Source of the DNA: Basidiobolus meristosporus CBS 931.73
Lineage: Eukaryota > Basidiobolomycota > Basidiobolomycetes > Basidiobolales > Basidiobolaceae
NCBI GenBank assembly: GCA_002104905.1
Contig: MCFE01000493.1
Coordinates: forward strand, 1-64,000
DNA length: 64,000 bases
Reading direction: 5' to 3'
This document shows positions 21,819-32,463 of this stretch, piece after piece (within the stretch, counting starts at the first letter, position 1; every line of letters begins with the position of its first letter). The position numbers and the translations under genes are program-made. The notes under the pieces are model-generated. The model was given only the letters and a program-made list of their open reading frames with translations. It was not told the origin of the DNA and did no database searches.

Positions 21819-22745
21819 TTCGGGTTGAAGGTGTTGAACCAGCCTAAACCTCTTCTCAGTGGAGTATCATTTTTTTTTCTTTAGTCGAACTTTTTTCTAA
21901 TCATTTTTTTTTACGCGTTAAAATTTTGACTGAAAATGTATGCAGTTAAAATCAAAGTTGTATGCAACATTGATTTTCTCGCCTGAATGGGAATGGAATG
22001 TTCGACTCGCTCAACCGCTGAATTCATATATAATACATAGCTCCATGACAACGCTCCTTTGAGATTCTACTTCACGTAGGAATCTTGCTGGATAACTTGC
22101 TCGGTATACATCGCTGGATATGACCATATCAAGGAAGACATCCTACATCAATTTATAGAGATATAATAGAGGAGCCACCAACACCTCAGAATTAACTTTA
22201 GCTGTGGGAATGTGCCTGAGACCTCTACAAACATTTCCTTTTTTCCAAGTTGGGGCGTACTTAAGCTCAACAATTAAACCCATTTACAAAGAGAACGTGG
22301 TAGTAAAGATCACCATAAACACAGAACAAACCGACCTTCTTCTCGCGGTAGTATCCATACAAAGCCTAGTCCCCTCATGTCCAAATTATATAGCCAAACT
22401 AAGTCCCAACACAAACCCAAAATATGGAAATGCCTGGGATACTTGTCAACCATTAGGTAACATTAAAATTCCAAGGTAAAATGAAAACATCGAAAAGATT
22501 TGAATACGTTCCTTTTATGGGAATGTTCATTCAGCATTCATTTAGATGACATACTCATGGTTAGACTAATATATTTGTCGGCCAGTGGTTTAATGGGTAC
22601 TTAGTAGTCACTCCTGAGGTTTCTCCCTTCTCCTCAGCTATTCTTATTTTTCGTCATATCCTGTACACTTCACTAAGGTCTTCGCTACTGTTGGATAAAA
22701 CGACAGTTGTTTTATAGAGAATCGATATATAGATATATATCTAAT
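21819..22745. other. divergent promoter region between RPA43 and SLC12 genes
   Basis: AT-rich, non-coding. It includes T-runs at about 21871-21912 and an alternating TATATA stretch at about 22720-22745 just before the transporter start. No further element recognised. Confidence 0.5.
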
Positions 22746-25700
22746 ATGTCGAAGTTTCTAAGTAGAGTTGGTAATCAAATAGACGTACTACAACGTCGGT
22801 TAGAGTCCGGTAACAAGCCAACGGTCCAATTTAGCCCATTACCTGACTCACCACCTGAGGAATTTTGCACTTCGGTTGCTGATGACATACCGTCAGGACG
22901 GAGGAAGGACTTGAAATACCGTAGAAAAAGAAGGCAAAACACATTACTCTCCCTGTTTGGAATTGACCCTGTTCGTGAGAAATTAGGGACTTTCGAAGGA
23001 GTATTCGTTCCTGTATGCTTATCCATCTGGGGAATCATGCTGTTTGTCAGACAGGGTTATATCATAGGGCAAGCTGGCTTGGTCGAGACTTTCGTCATGT
23101 TTATTGTTGGCTACCTTATTGCATATTTCACCACCCTTTCTTTATCTGCTATTTCAGCAAATGGAACTGTTCGTGGTACGCTCTGCATTCTTCTCTTATC
23201 GATATGTGCCTTCGCACCTATTCAGAGGCGCTACGTGAATAGCCATACTAACTCGTTTTTCAGGTGGTGGTCCGTACTATCTCATTTCGCGTTCTTTGGG
23301 TCCAGAGTTTGGTGGTAGTATTGGCTTAGTTTTCTGGTTCGGAACCATTTTGGGCGGGGTGCTCAACCTGTTGGCCTTTGTCCAACCTTTGCTGACCACT
23401 TTCGGCGAGCAGCAAGGTGCTATGTTTAACGTATTACCGGAGGGGAAGGTAAGCCATTTATCAGAGTACTGCACTGTAATGAGCCTCTCCCAAGTTAACC
23501 ATTTTAAACACTTCACCAACAAAGTGGAGCGGTTTTTTCTACAGTTCGGTTTTATTGCTTTGCTGTACTGGCGTCTGTCTCATTGGGTCCAAGGTATGGT
23601 TTAGAACGTTTCAATACAAGCCCTAGCTCTATGACCGTTGTAGTTAACTATTACCCTAGGTCTTCGCGCGCACCTCAATATTTCTCTCGTTTATTATTCT
23701 TGTGTCGACGTTGATTATTTTCCTCTCGTTCTTCATCCGATCCCCGTTTACTGACGTAGACAACGGCATTGAATATACGGGATTGAGCATTCAAACATTG
23801 AAGGAAAACCTGTGGCCGCAATATTCACCTTCAGCAGAGAACCCTAGTAAAGTGGAAAACTATCAAAGTATATTCGCTTTGGTGTTTCCGTGTTTTGTTG
23901 GAATAATGGCAGGTAATTTGTTCTGCTCGTATAGTTTGCTAGCATGTAAGGCTAACGGTCAAGACGCCAGGAACCTCAATGTCTGGTAATCTTCGTAAGC
24001 CCAGCAAGTCCATCCCTAAGGGAACCTTGGCTGCTGTGGTGGTCACGTTCATGCTCTATATGATTATCAATATCATGTTGGCTGCTTCCACCACCAAAGA
24101 AACCCTTTTGAAGCGCTTGAGCATCCTTCAGGATATTTCTATCTTCCCTAGTATGGTTGTAGCTGGCGCATTTGCTACCGCCACTTTTGCTACCCTCAGC
24201 GCTTTAATATCATCAGCCAAGATTATCCAAGCCATTGCTAGGTGAGTCTCCCCTAATTTCCTTGGCCGCTTCGTTGGCATTAATATTTCTTACAGAGATC
24301 ACCTTCTTCCCATCCTGTCGCTATTCGACCAAGGCACTGACAGATCAGACGATCCCACCTACGCCATTATATTCTCCTATATTCTAATCCAGCTGTTGTT
24401 GCTTACTGGAAGCATTGGTGTGGTGGCGCCATACTTTACCATCTTGTCCATCCTGACATTCGGGATCACCAATCTTGCCTGCTTTTTGCTGAAGATTGGC
24501 TCTGCTCCCAATTTCAGACCCTCCTTCCACCATTTCAAGTGGTACACCGGGTTGATCGGTGTTTCCTTGTGCTTTACCACGATATTCATTATCGACCCAC
24601 TTCTGGCCACAATCTCCACCGCGTTCATGAGTATCATGTTTGGTGTCATTCATTATACCACTCTGCCCAAGTCCTGGGGAGATGTCACCCAGAGCCTCAT
24701 TTATCATCAAGTTCGCAAGTACTTGCTAAGATTGGACACTCGTAAGGAACATGTGAAGTTTTGGAGGCCACAGGTAATACCAGCCACCCGAGACCATTGT
24801 GTGTCCATAAGCCAACTAACCATTGCCAAAGATCTTACTTCTAGTCAACAACCCCCGGAACAGCTATCATTTGATCCAGTTCTGCAACTCCCTCAAGAAG
24901 GGCTCGCTGTACATCCTGGGGCATGTGCTGAAGGGAAACTTCCGTTCCAACTTGAACGAATTCCGGAAACAACAAAACGTTTGGCTAAAGTTCGTGGATA
25001 TCACGCAGATCAAGGCTTTTGTTCAGCTGACTATCTCCGACTCGGACAGATTTGGGGCTCGGAATCTGATCGTGGTATGCGGATCCACCACTTCATTCTT
25101 GAGGGAAGCCGTCGTTGCTAATCAATTTGCTAGGGTTCTGGACTTGGTGGAATGCGGCCTAACATCGTCGTGCTTGGCTTTTTCAACTCGTCTAGTCATG
25201 AGGAGAGCCATAACAACAAGAGGAAGCACGTCTCAATCCCCATTGTTGGCTCTCTTCCCACCGACCGAAACAAGCAAGAAACACCGATTCCTATTACGGA
25301 CTATGTGTCCATCATCGAGGACACGCTGGCATTGAACAAGGCGATCGCGATCGCCCATGGCTTCTCCAACCTACGAGACCTACCACCGCTAGATGATGAT
25401 AGTAATCTTTTCTCGGCGCACTCTGGCCAAAAATCCCGCAAGAAATACATAGACATCTGGCCCATTCAATTATCCATTCCTAGCGCTTACAACGAGAACG
25501 GATACTTGACCAATTTCGATACCTACACCATGGTGCTGCAGATGGGATGTATTCTGCACATGGTTCCATACTGGAAGCAGAACTTCACACTTCGTGTGAT
25601 GTGCTTTGTGGAGCGTCGGAGTGATGTTGAGGAGGAGAGAAGGAGGGTTGAGGTGCTGCTAGAGAATTTGAGAGTAGAAGCGGAGCTGCATGTCTTCTGG

Positions 25701-26309
25701 CTGGATTGTGAGGAGCTCACCACATACTCTGCCATTGTCAAAGGTAAACATATCTCTCACCAGAACGATGGCCCCGAGCAATCCAACGGTGTGGATGTTG
25801 GGGAGTCGGCAAGCATGCCCATTGAGAGTGGGTCCTCCCAGTACCTTCGCTCCTCCGGGACTAACTTCAGCCAAGTCTCCCTGAGCTACTCGCAATCCGG
25901 TGTTGTTGGTATGAAAATCAACGTGCCGATCCCGGAGCGAGGGGATGATCATCTAAGTGAAGACTCTGACCTATCTGATATGGAGGAGGTTGAGGAGGAG
26001 CACACCCACAGCTTCCCACCCTCCGCTGCTGGATCGGTTGCTACCAGCCAGGAGACGCACAGTAACTCATCCACCGAATTCAACGACCTCCCACCCCACG
26101 CACAAAATATTATTCTGAATGAGTTGATGCGCTTGCGCTCCAAAGACGCCACCATCCTCTTCACGTCGTTGCCAGCACCAGATCCTGGAACGTGCGAGGA
26201 GCAGGAGAAATGCGAGTACTACATGAACGACCTGAAGCTGCTGGTTAAGGACCTCCCACCCACTTTTCTCATCCACGCCAAATCCATGACCGTCACCACT
26301 CATCTTTAG
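22746..26309 (+). CDS. SLC12 cation-chloride cotransporter, probably vacuolar (Vhc1-like)
   Basis: Eight exons: 22746-23175, 23264-23448, 23525-23593, 23660-23912, 23971-24241, 24296-24773, 24832-25074 and 25134-26309, giving 1034 residues. Family landmarks: FEGVFVPVCLSIWGIMLFVRQG opens TM1, GTVRGGGPYYLISR and GPEFGGSIG lie after TM2, and CTGVCLIGSKVFARTS, GIMAGTSMSGNLRKP and KSIPKGTLAAVVVTF follow. The long cytoplasmic C-terminus contains GSGLGGMRPNIVVLGF. It ends in an acidic, Ser-rich segment and an LPAPDP...HAKSMTVTTHL close. The acceptor at 23971 (rather than the AAG 9 bp earlier) is needed to keep the frame. The yeast relative Vhc1 co-transports K+ and Cl- into the vacuole; that location is inferred. 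Confidence 0.93.
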
Positions 26310-26727
26310 AACACCATCATGCGTAAACCTACGACACTGCTCACGTAACCCGAATATCTCCATTCTCTTAGCCATCCATACCTTTTGTGAATCTCAACCA
26401 ACTAATACACGTGTGAATATCACAAACACTTGGTTGTTATGAATCCAATAAAGGCTTTATCACTCTGCCGACCGCAGCACCAAGTAAGCTGGCCCCACAT
26501 TACCGCTTTCGAACCAGAACTGCCGTCGTGATCGGAATTGACCATCCACTATTTCCTAATGCTGATCCGAAGCAGGATGCGCAGTAGGCGCCAGTGGCAA
26601 ATTCGTACGTGGTGAAAAATCTGTCACTCCGGATTCCGAGGATTTAATGGCTGGTAAGTGACTTGCACTTTTGTCGATTCGTTTGTTTGAACACACCAAG
26701 CCAGGCCTGCTCCTTCCCCACTCGATA
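26310..26727. other. intergenic region
   Basis: Holds an AATAAAGG polyadenylation-like motif at about 26448 for the transporter and the short promoter of the PPR gene. The PPR reading frame is open upstream of its first ATG, but from a TTG only. Confidence 0.5.
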
Positions 26728-28956
26728 ATGCTCAAACGGTTCACCCTATTTCCCGAGAGGTCTCTCCCGGCCCTTCTTCTCAAGAAGCGCCCCGAACAGA
26801 AAAACCTCGCCGCCCCAACTCCGCTCGCGCTGACTCGGAGCGAGGCCGCACACACCCTTGCCTTTGATACCAACCATCCCCACCTTGGCGCGAACTCCTC
26901 GGTGGTGGTGTCTAACTTCCAAAACGCACTCGTGCACAGGAACCTCGAGGGCGCTTGGAGCGCCTTCCAGTACCTGCTTGACAACCAACTGGAGAGTAGA
27001 CTCACCGCCAGTCAGCTCTCCCGGCTGCTTCAACTGTTGAACGGATTCAAAGGGAAGTCCGCCGAGTCCCAACAACGCAGTGCTCAGGTGGTGGTTTGCA
27101 TCGACCAGCTCGACGCCAAAAGGATGTTTCGAAACGCACGGGAATACTCTCCTTTGGTCTCCCACTACGCCAAACGGGGTCAAGTGGGTGAGGTGAACTC
27201 GCTGATTCTCGAGATGCTCGACAGAGGAGTTCAACCGGACGCGGTGATTTTCAACGACTTGATCAATGCCGCCGGCAAGGTCCACCCCGAGCAGGCATTC
27301 TCCGTGTACGACTCTATGCTGCAGCAAGGGATAGCGCCCACCAACGTGACATTCAACATCCTTCTGAATATCTGCAAACGTCAACGCAAGCTCGACTTCA
27401 CGGTCAGAGTGCACAAGGCGGTACGAAGCTCGAATGTCCGCCCGGATAGCTCGGCGTACAACATTCTCATGGATCTGTACGCGAAATCCAACCTTCTGGA
27501 CCAGGCGATCCTTACGTACGACGAGATGCTTGCTAACCACGTCGCGCCGGATACAGTCACGTACAACACCCTTTTGAACGCATTTGCCAAGAAGAGGTCC
27601 ATGGACGGGGTCAGCCAAATGTTCGAGGCCATGTTGAGCCGAGGTGTCCCGCCGAACGTGGTCACCTTCAGTATCTTGATCGACGCTTACGCTAAGCATC
27701 AGGATATCGAAGGGGCTATGAGGATCTACGAAGAGATGTTGCGGCGGGATATCCTTCCAGATACTCTGATCTACAACACTCTTATCAACGGCCACACAAA
27801 GAATTCCAACACCGACCAGGCCATGATGCTCTATCATGAGATGGGGGCACGCCGTCTCCCCCGAAACATCGTCACCTACAACACTCTAATCAACCTTCAT
27901 CTGAAGCAGGGGAATTTCGATCAGGCCCTGGAGCTGTTCAACGAGATGTCCTTGGGAACGACCCCGCCCGACGTGATCACCCTGAACACCATCATCAACG
28001 CATATGTGCGGAACGCTAGACTTGACGAGGCCACCAAATTCCTGGAGAATTTCGCCCGATTCAACATCCGCCCCGACACCATCACGTACAACACGCTCAT
28101 CAACGGCCATGTCAAGAATTCGAGGCTCGAGCACGCGGTTGACCTCTTCACCGAGATGCAGGCCAGAAACCTTTGCGACATCGTGTCGTATAACACCATC
28201 ATCAACGCCCATGCGAAGAGCCTCGACCTGGAGGCGATGAGGAAGGTCTATCGTAGCATGGGCCAGCACAAGGTGTCGCCAGATATCATCACGTTCAACA
28301 CGATGCTTCACGCCTACTTCGAGAGCCGTGCCCTGGACCAATGCCAAACGCTACTGAAGGAAATGAGCCTTAGTCGGACCCACCCAAACATCAACACCTA
28401 CAACACGCTGATCAACGGCTACTCGAAGAACGGGGATATCCCACGCGCGTTGCAAATCTACGATGAGATCCAGTTCCAAGGGATCCGCCCCAACCCCACC
28501 ACCTTCGGAGTCTTGATCAACTGTTACAATCTCTCCGGAGACCTTGAGAAAGCGTTCGAGATCTGGGACCAGGCGAAGAGACACACCACGGACAGGGAAA
28601 AGCTTGCTGCTCCGCTTTCCGCCCTCCTGGATGCCTGCGGGTATCACCACGAGTCCCGCCGGCTGACAGAGCTCTGGAGTGAGCTGGAGGTCACCAACCA
28701 CCCTGTCACCGAGAACAACTTCAATTCATACCTAGAAGCGTTGTGCCGGTGTGGCAACTACTCCGAGGCTGTTCGAGCCTTTACCCACGACATGACGCTG
28801 CTGAACCTTCAGCCTACACTGAAAACGTGGCGAACCCTGTACACGGAGGTTAAGCGCTGCCATCCCTCCGGCATCGAAGAGATCGGAATGTTCCTAGAAA
28901 ATGAACATCCCCACCTCTACCCGGACTTCCATCGCGCCCTGGAAGATGACCTGTAA
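26728..28956 (+). CDS. pentatricopeptide-repeat (PPR) protein, probably mitochondrial
   Basis: Single exon, 742 residues from the first ATG. The N-terminus (MLKRFTLFPERSLPALLLKKR) is basic and hydroxylated like a mitochondrial presequence. From about residue 140 to 610 it is a nearly unbroken array of 35-residue PPR motifs, recognisable by recurring PD-ITYNTLI-NGHVKN and PNVVTF-ILID-YAK blocks; roughly 14-15 repeats. Such proteins bind single-stranded organellar RNA and govern processing, stability or translation. The very regular repeats and high GC stand out from neighbouring genes. The Asn and Asp at the RNA-contact positions vary between repeats, so a defined RNA target is expected. Confidence 0.94.
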   Translation: MLKRFTLFPERSLPALLLKKRPEQKNLAAPTPLALTRSEAAHTLAFDTNHPHLGANSSVVVSNFQNALVHRNLEGAWSAFQYLLDNQLESRLTASQLSRLLQLLNGFKGKSAESQQRSAQVVVCIDQLDAKRMFRNAREYSPLVSHYAKRGQVGEVNSLILEMLDRGVQPDAVIFNDLINAAGKVHPEQAFSVYDSMLQQGIAPTNVTFNILLNICKRQRKLDFTVRVHKAVRSSNVRPDSSAYNILMDLYAKSNLLDQAILTYDEMLANHVAPDTVTYNTLLNAFAKKRSMDGVSQMFEAMLSRGVPPNVVTFSILIDAYAKHQDIEGAMRIYEEMLRRDILPDTLIYNTLINGHTKNSNTDQAMMLYHEMGARRLPRNIVTYNTLINLHLKQGNFDQALELFNEMSLGTTPPDVITLNTIINAYVRNARLDEATKFLENFARFNIRPDTITYNTLINGHVKNSRLEHAVDLFTEMQARNLCDIVSYNTIINAHAKSLDLEAMRKVYRSMGQHKVSPDIITFNTMLHAYFESRALDQCQTLLKEMSLSRTHPNINTYNTLINGYSKNGDIPRALQIYDEIQFQGIRPNPTTFGVLINCYNLSGDLEKAFEIWDQAKRHTTDREKLAAPLSALLDACGYHHESRRLTELWSELEVTNHPVTENNFNSYLEALCRCGNYSEAVRAFTHDMTLLNLQPTLKTWRTLYTEVKRCHPSGIEEIGMFLENEHPHLYPDFHRALEDDL

Positions 28957-28998
28957 ATGTAGCGTATGAACATGGCTCTAATGTCCAGCATACGCAAC

Positions 28999-29205
28999 CT
29001 CCCCCCCCCCGCCACCTGAGCCCTCGCACACTTGGCCGTTGTATCTTTCGTTGAACCTTGTCACTCCCCAGCAGCACGGGGTAGAATGTGTATAGCAAGA
29101 ATGTACTTGAATAAATTCTCTCTCAAGAAGCACGTCGATGCCATTTATTTGTCTTTTTTGGGGGGGGGACGGGATGGGATGTGGTGTGGTGTGGTGTGGT
29201 GTGAG
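28999..29205. repeat. low-complexity tracts between convergent PPR and MTA phosphorylase genes
   Basis: A run of C (28999-29010), a run of G (29160-29168), and a GTGTG pentamer array (about 29178-29202) within 200 bp. The C and G runs could pair. It is the only dense simple-sequence cluster in the gene-rich part. Confidence 0.8.
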
Positions 29206-29247
29206 CTCTACCTAGTGGACAGGAAATCCCGGCCGAGTCACTTCTCT

Positions 29248-30135
29248 TCACTGTTTGGTGAAGTATTCGGGAAGGATGTAATGGAGCTTGTCGGACTTGC
29301 ACGCCTCTGGTGGGGACATGATTCCATATTTCATACCGCCAAGGACACCCTTGGTGACGCTTCCATCAGCGATGCCCTGCTCAAGGGGCTCGAGAATGGC
29401 AAGCAACAGCTTCTTGGCGTTGCTTGCGTTGGTGACCATGGTTTTCATCACGGCATCGGCGGTGACGGCCTCTTCGGACTCTCTCCAGCAGTCGTAGTCA
29501 GTAGACATGCAGATCATCTGGTAGGCGATCTCTGCCTCGCGGGCCAACTTGGCCTCAGGTAGGGCGGACATGTTGATGACACCGCCGCCCCAAGAGCGGT
29601 AAAGGTTGGACTCGGCACGAGTGGAGAAAGCGGGACCTTCCATACATACCAAGAGCTTGTCCTTGTGAACGGTAAGGTTCTCGACAAGGTGGCTGTGGTT
29701 GGCGATGATTTCAGCCGCAGCGGGGCAGAAAGGATCGGCAAAGGAGGCATGGCCAATGATACCCTCTCCTTCGAAGTAGGTGGAGGGACGGATTCCCTTG
29801 GTGCGGTCAATGATTTGGTTGGGAAGGACGAAATGGGTGGGTGCGAGCTCCTCTTGAAGGGAACCGACGGCCGAGAAAGCGAGGATAAGCTTGACGCCGA
29901 TGGACTTCAAGGCGGCAATGTTCGCTCTGGCCGGGACCTCGGAGGGGCTGAATTGGTGGTGGGCGCCATGACGAGCCAGGAAAGCGATTCTCAACCCGCT
30001 GGGGATTTTCCCGATAATAATCTTGGAGGAGGGATAGCCCCAAGGGGTGTTTGGGTACACCTCCTCGACAATCTCCAGGTTGTCCAGGTTGTAAAGGCCA
30101 GAGCCGCCGATAACCGCAATGTTTACTGGATGCAT
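29248..30135 (-). CDS. MEU1: S-methyl-5'-thioadenosine phosphorylase
   Basis: Intronless, 295 residues, the normal family size. Phosphate and substrate motifs: GGSGLYNL (10-17), LARHG (53-57), MEGPAFSTRAES (165-176), NMSALPEAKLAREAEI (188-203) and STDYDCW (211-217, with the Asp pair that fixes adenine specificity). It splits methylthioadenosine from polyamine synthesis into adenine and methylthioribose-1-phosphate, entering the methionine salvage pathway in the cytosol. It is divergent from the methyltransferase gene at 30537. The plus strand of this gene is also open for long stretches, but those frames have no family match. Confidence 0.97.
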   Translation of the reverse strand: MHPVNIAVIGGSGLYNLDNLEIVEEVYPNTPWGYPSSKIIIGKIPSGLRIAFLARHGAHHQFSPSEVPARANIAALKSIGVKLILAFSAVGSLQEELAPTHFVLPNQIIDRTKGIRPSTYFEGEGIIGHASFADPFCPAAAEIIANHSHLVENLTVHKDKLLVCMEGPAFSTRAESNLYRSWGGGVINMSALPEAKLAREAEIAYQMICMSTDYDCWRESEEAVTADAVMKTMVTNASNAKKLLLAILEPLEQGIADGSVTKGVLGGMKYGIMSPPEACKSDKLHYILPEYFTKQ

Positions 30136-30536
30136 GGTAACAAAGAGTAGGCCGAGAAAATTTGGCCAAGTGGGTTATTTGAACCAGCGTCCTTTCTTGA
30201 TTTGGCCTAGATTTCCTCGAAATGGTGCAATCATGTCGGTCGGGATTCTCAGCAGGCCAATAGGTAGCTGGCCTTTCTCCCCTGAGTCGCGGGTGGAATT
30301 CGATAAGTGGGCCCCACCAATGAATTCGTAGGATCATATCGACCACCATCACCCGGATTTCGTGCTGGTTATTGCGAAGAAACAAGGGTTAAGCAGAATT
30401 AGGATGCTTGCTTATTTTAGTTGGTTAGATATGGTAAGCGGGTCAATGATTAGTTTTCCTAAGCCAGTTATGGAATTCCCTTAACAGAGAAATTGGTTAA
30501 AGCACTGTTTACGAAGGATTGTTCGCTTGGTTTACT
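30136..30536. other. divergent promoter region
   Basis: 401 bp between MTA phosphorylase (-) and the methyltransferase (+). Non-coding; no clear TATA box recognised. Confidence 0.5.
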
Positions 30537-32375
30537 ATGGATTCTCACGCCGCCTACAATGAGCACAGCCATCAACATGGCCATGAACACGGTCATGGAC
30601 ATGAGCATGGAAAAGAACACGCCCATGGTGACGTCAAGGAAGAGCACTTGAAGGAGGAGCAGGAGCATTTCAGAAAGGTCATCGCCACCTTCGCTTCCTA
30701 TCGTGTTCACAGCCACGGAACAAACAAGAGGAAGAAGGAAAGCTATGCTGCACTTTCTGAGGAACACAAGGCTTTGATACCCTTCTACTTGGATCGTTTG
30801 AGCCAGATCGACGAGGCCATCAACAAGAACTACTCATTCTTGAAAGCGATCGTTGCCGATCATCAGATCTTCGTGGAGCAGGAGGGCCAGGTAATGCTCA
30901 AAGTACCTACACACTCCCCCATTTTCGACACAGTCGATTCATACGGCTTCGCCAACAGGAGATCTCTCACCTTCAGATCCAGCCCAACAAGGAGCGTCCT
31001 GCTGTTACGGAGTTCGACATGGACAAATTGCGTAGCACTTTGAAGCAGTTTGTTCGCGACTGGAGCGAAAAGGTAGGGCTGCCGTTTACCCTCGACGCAC
31101 GCGCATCACTCAACACCAACTTGCAACTTTCGTCGCTTCGCTAGGGAAAACATGAGCGTGAGGCAGCCTATTCGCCAATTTTGGAGGAGCTTGAGAACTA
31201 CTACGGCGATGTTCCTGTGGACCAAAGGTAATCTTTGACACACGCACCCGTCCATCGTCAATTCAAACTCTTGCTAACCGGAGTATTCAACAGGGGTAAT
31301 CTTCGAGTTCTAGTCCCGGGGGCCGGTTTAGGCCGGTTGGCATACGACATCTGTAAGAAAGGTATAGTGCACTGGTCGTGATGGTTGGATTCCACAGATT
31401 ATTAATCGATTCGAACCATCTCACCCAGGCTTCAGCTGCCAAGGTAATTTCTCAATACACTGTAATGCTTGCTTGGACCCGGAACTTAACAGAGATTCAC
31501 TTCTTAAGGCAACGAGTTCTCCTTCTACATGGTAAGTCGCGCAGGTTTTAAGCGAGCCAGCGCACGTCAACTGACAAATTACGAACCCTATCTCTTAGCT
31601 TCTGGCCTCGAACTTTATCCTGAACAGGTGAGTTAGCTCATGGCCCTATCTCCGGACCAACGTTGAACTAACCACGGGAAACAGAGCAGCAGAGGTAGAG
31701 CAATTCGAAATCTTTCCTTTCGTCCATTCCCAATCGAATGCGCTCCGCGAAGAGCACATCTTGCAGAGTGTGCGTATTCCTGACGTACTACCCTCTGGAC
31801 TTCCCCCGAGCTCCGACTTCTCCATGGTTGCCGGGGACTTCTTGGAGGTGTACGGGGCGGAAAGCGATAGCGTTGGTAAGAAAGAAAATCCTCGGTGGAG
31901 TCCTGCACCAACCCATTAACCAGCAATCCAATCAGGCACCTGGGATTGCATCGTGACGTGCTTCTTTATCGACACCGCCAAGAACATCATCCAATATCTG
32001 GAGACCATCTACAACGCGTTAAAGAAGGGTGGAGTGTGGATCAACTTGGGTATGCTCCGGCGAGATAGAAGTAGCGCGTGGATGTTCAGCTAATAGGGAT
32101 TTTCTAGGCCCACTTCTCTACCACTTCGAGAACACCCCTGGGGAGATGTCGATCGAGCTGACTTTGGAGGAAGTCAAAGCCTTGGCCACCAAAGTTGGTT
32201 TCACCATTCAGGTAACTACTTTCTCCTACCCTACCCTCTCGCCACTTCAGCCGACTGACCGTTCGATTCTCTCAATCAGCGCGAGGCCATGCACGAATCC
32301 GCATACACCGCCAACGTTCAATCCATGCTGAGATACACCTACAACTGCGCCTTCTTCTCCGCGATCAAAGAGTAG
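30537..32375 (+). CDS. N2227/carnosine N-methyltransferase-like enzyme
   Basis: Eleven exons: 30537-30890, 30959-31072, 31145-31227, 31294-31361, 31429-31443, 31509-31531, 31599-31627, 31685-31875, 31936-32049, 32108-32211 and 32280-32375, giving 396 residues. The SAM-binding motif is [17 protein letters not shown]. It is followed by [45 protein letters not shown] and GPLLYHFEN, all characteristic of the N2227 family. Mammalian CARNMT1 methylates carnosine and protein histidines; the fungal substrate is unknown. Two micro-exons (15 and 23 nt) are required to keep the frame through the conserved CQGNEF block. The N-terminus is unusually His-rich (about residues 8-28). Its 3' end faces that of the PMT gene 88 bp away. 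Confidence 0.92.
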
Positions 32376-32463
32376 CACGTGTCTTGTCTCCCCATTCAAC
32401 AATAAAGGTGGCTTGCTTAGAGAACGTTTATTGAAATATGAAATCAACATAGATAGTGAGCAT

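Noticed and set aside
26671-26727. Upstream extension of the PPR protein
   Set aside because: The frame is open, but the first codon there is TTG. The first ATG (26728) opens a plausible mitochondrial presequence.
26746-27837. 363-codon minus-strand frame opposite the PPR gene
   Set aside because: Shadow of a GC-rich, regular repeat gene; no recognisable domain, while the plus strand has clear PPR motifs.
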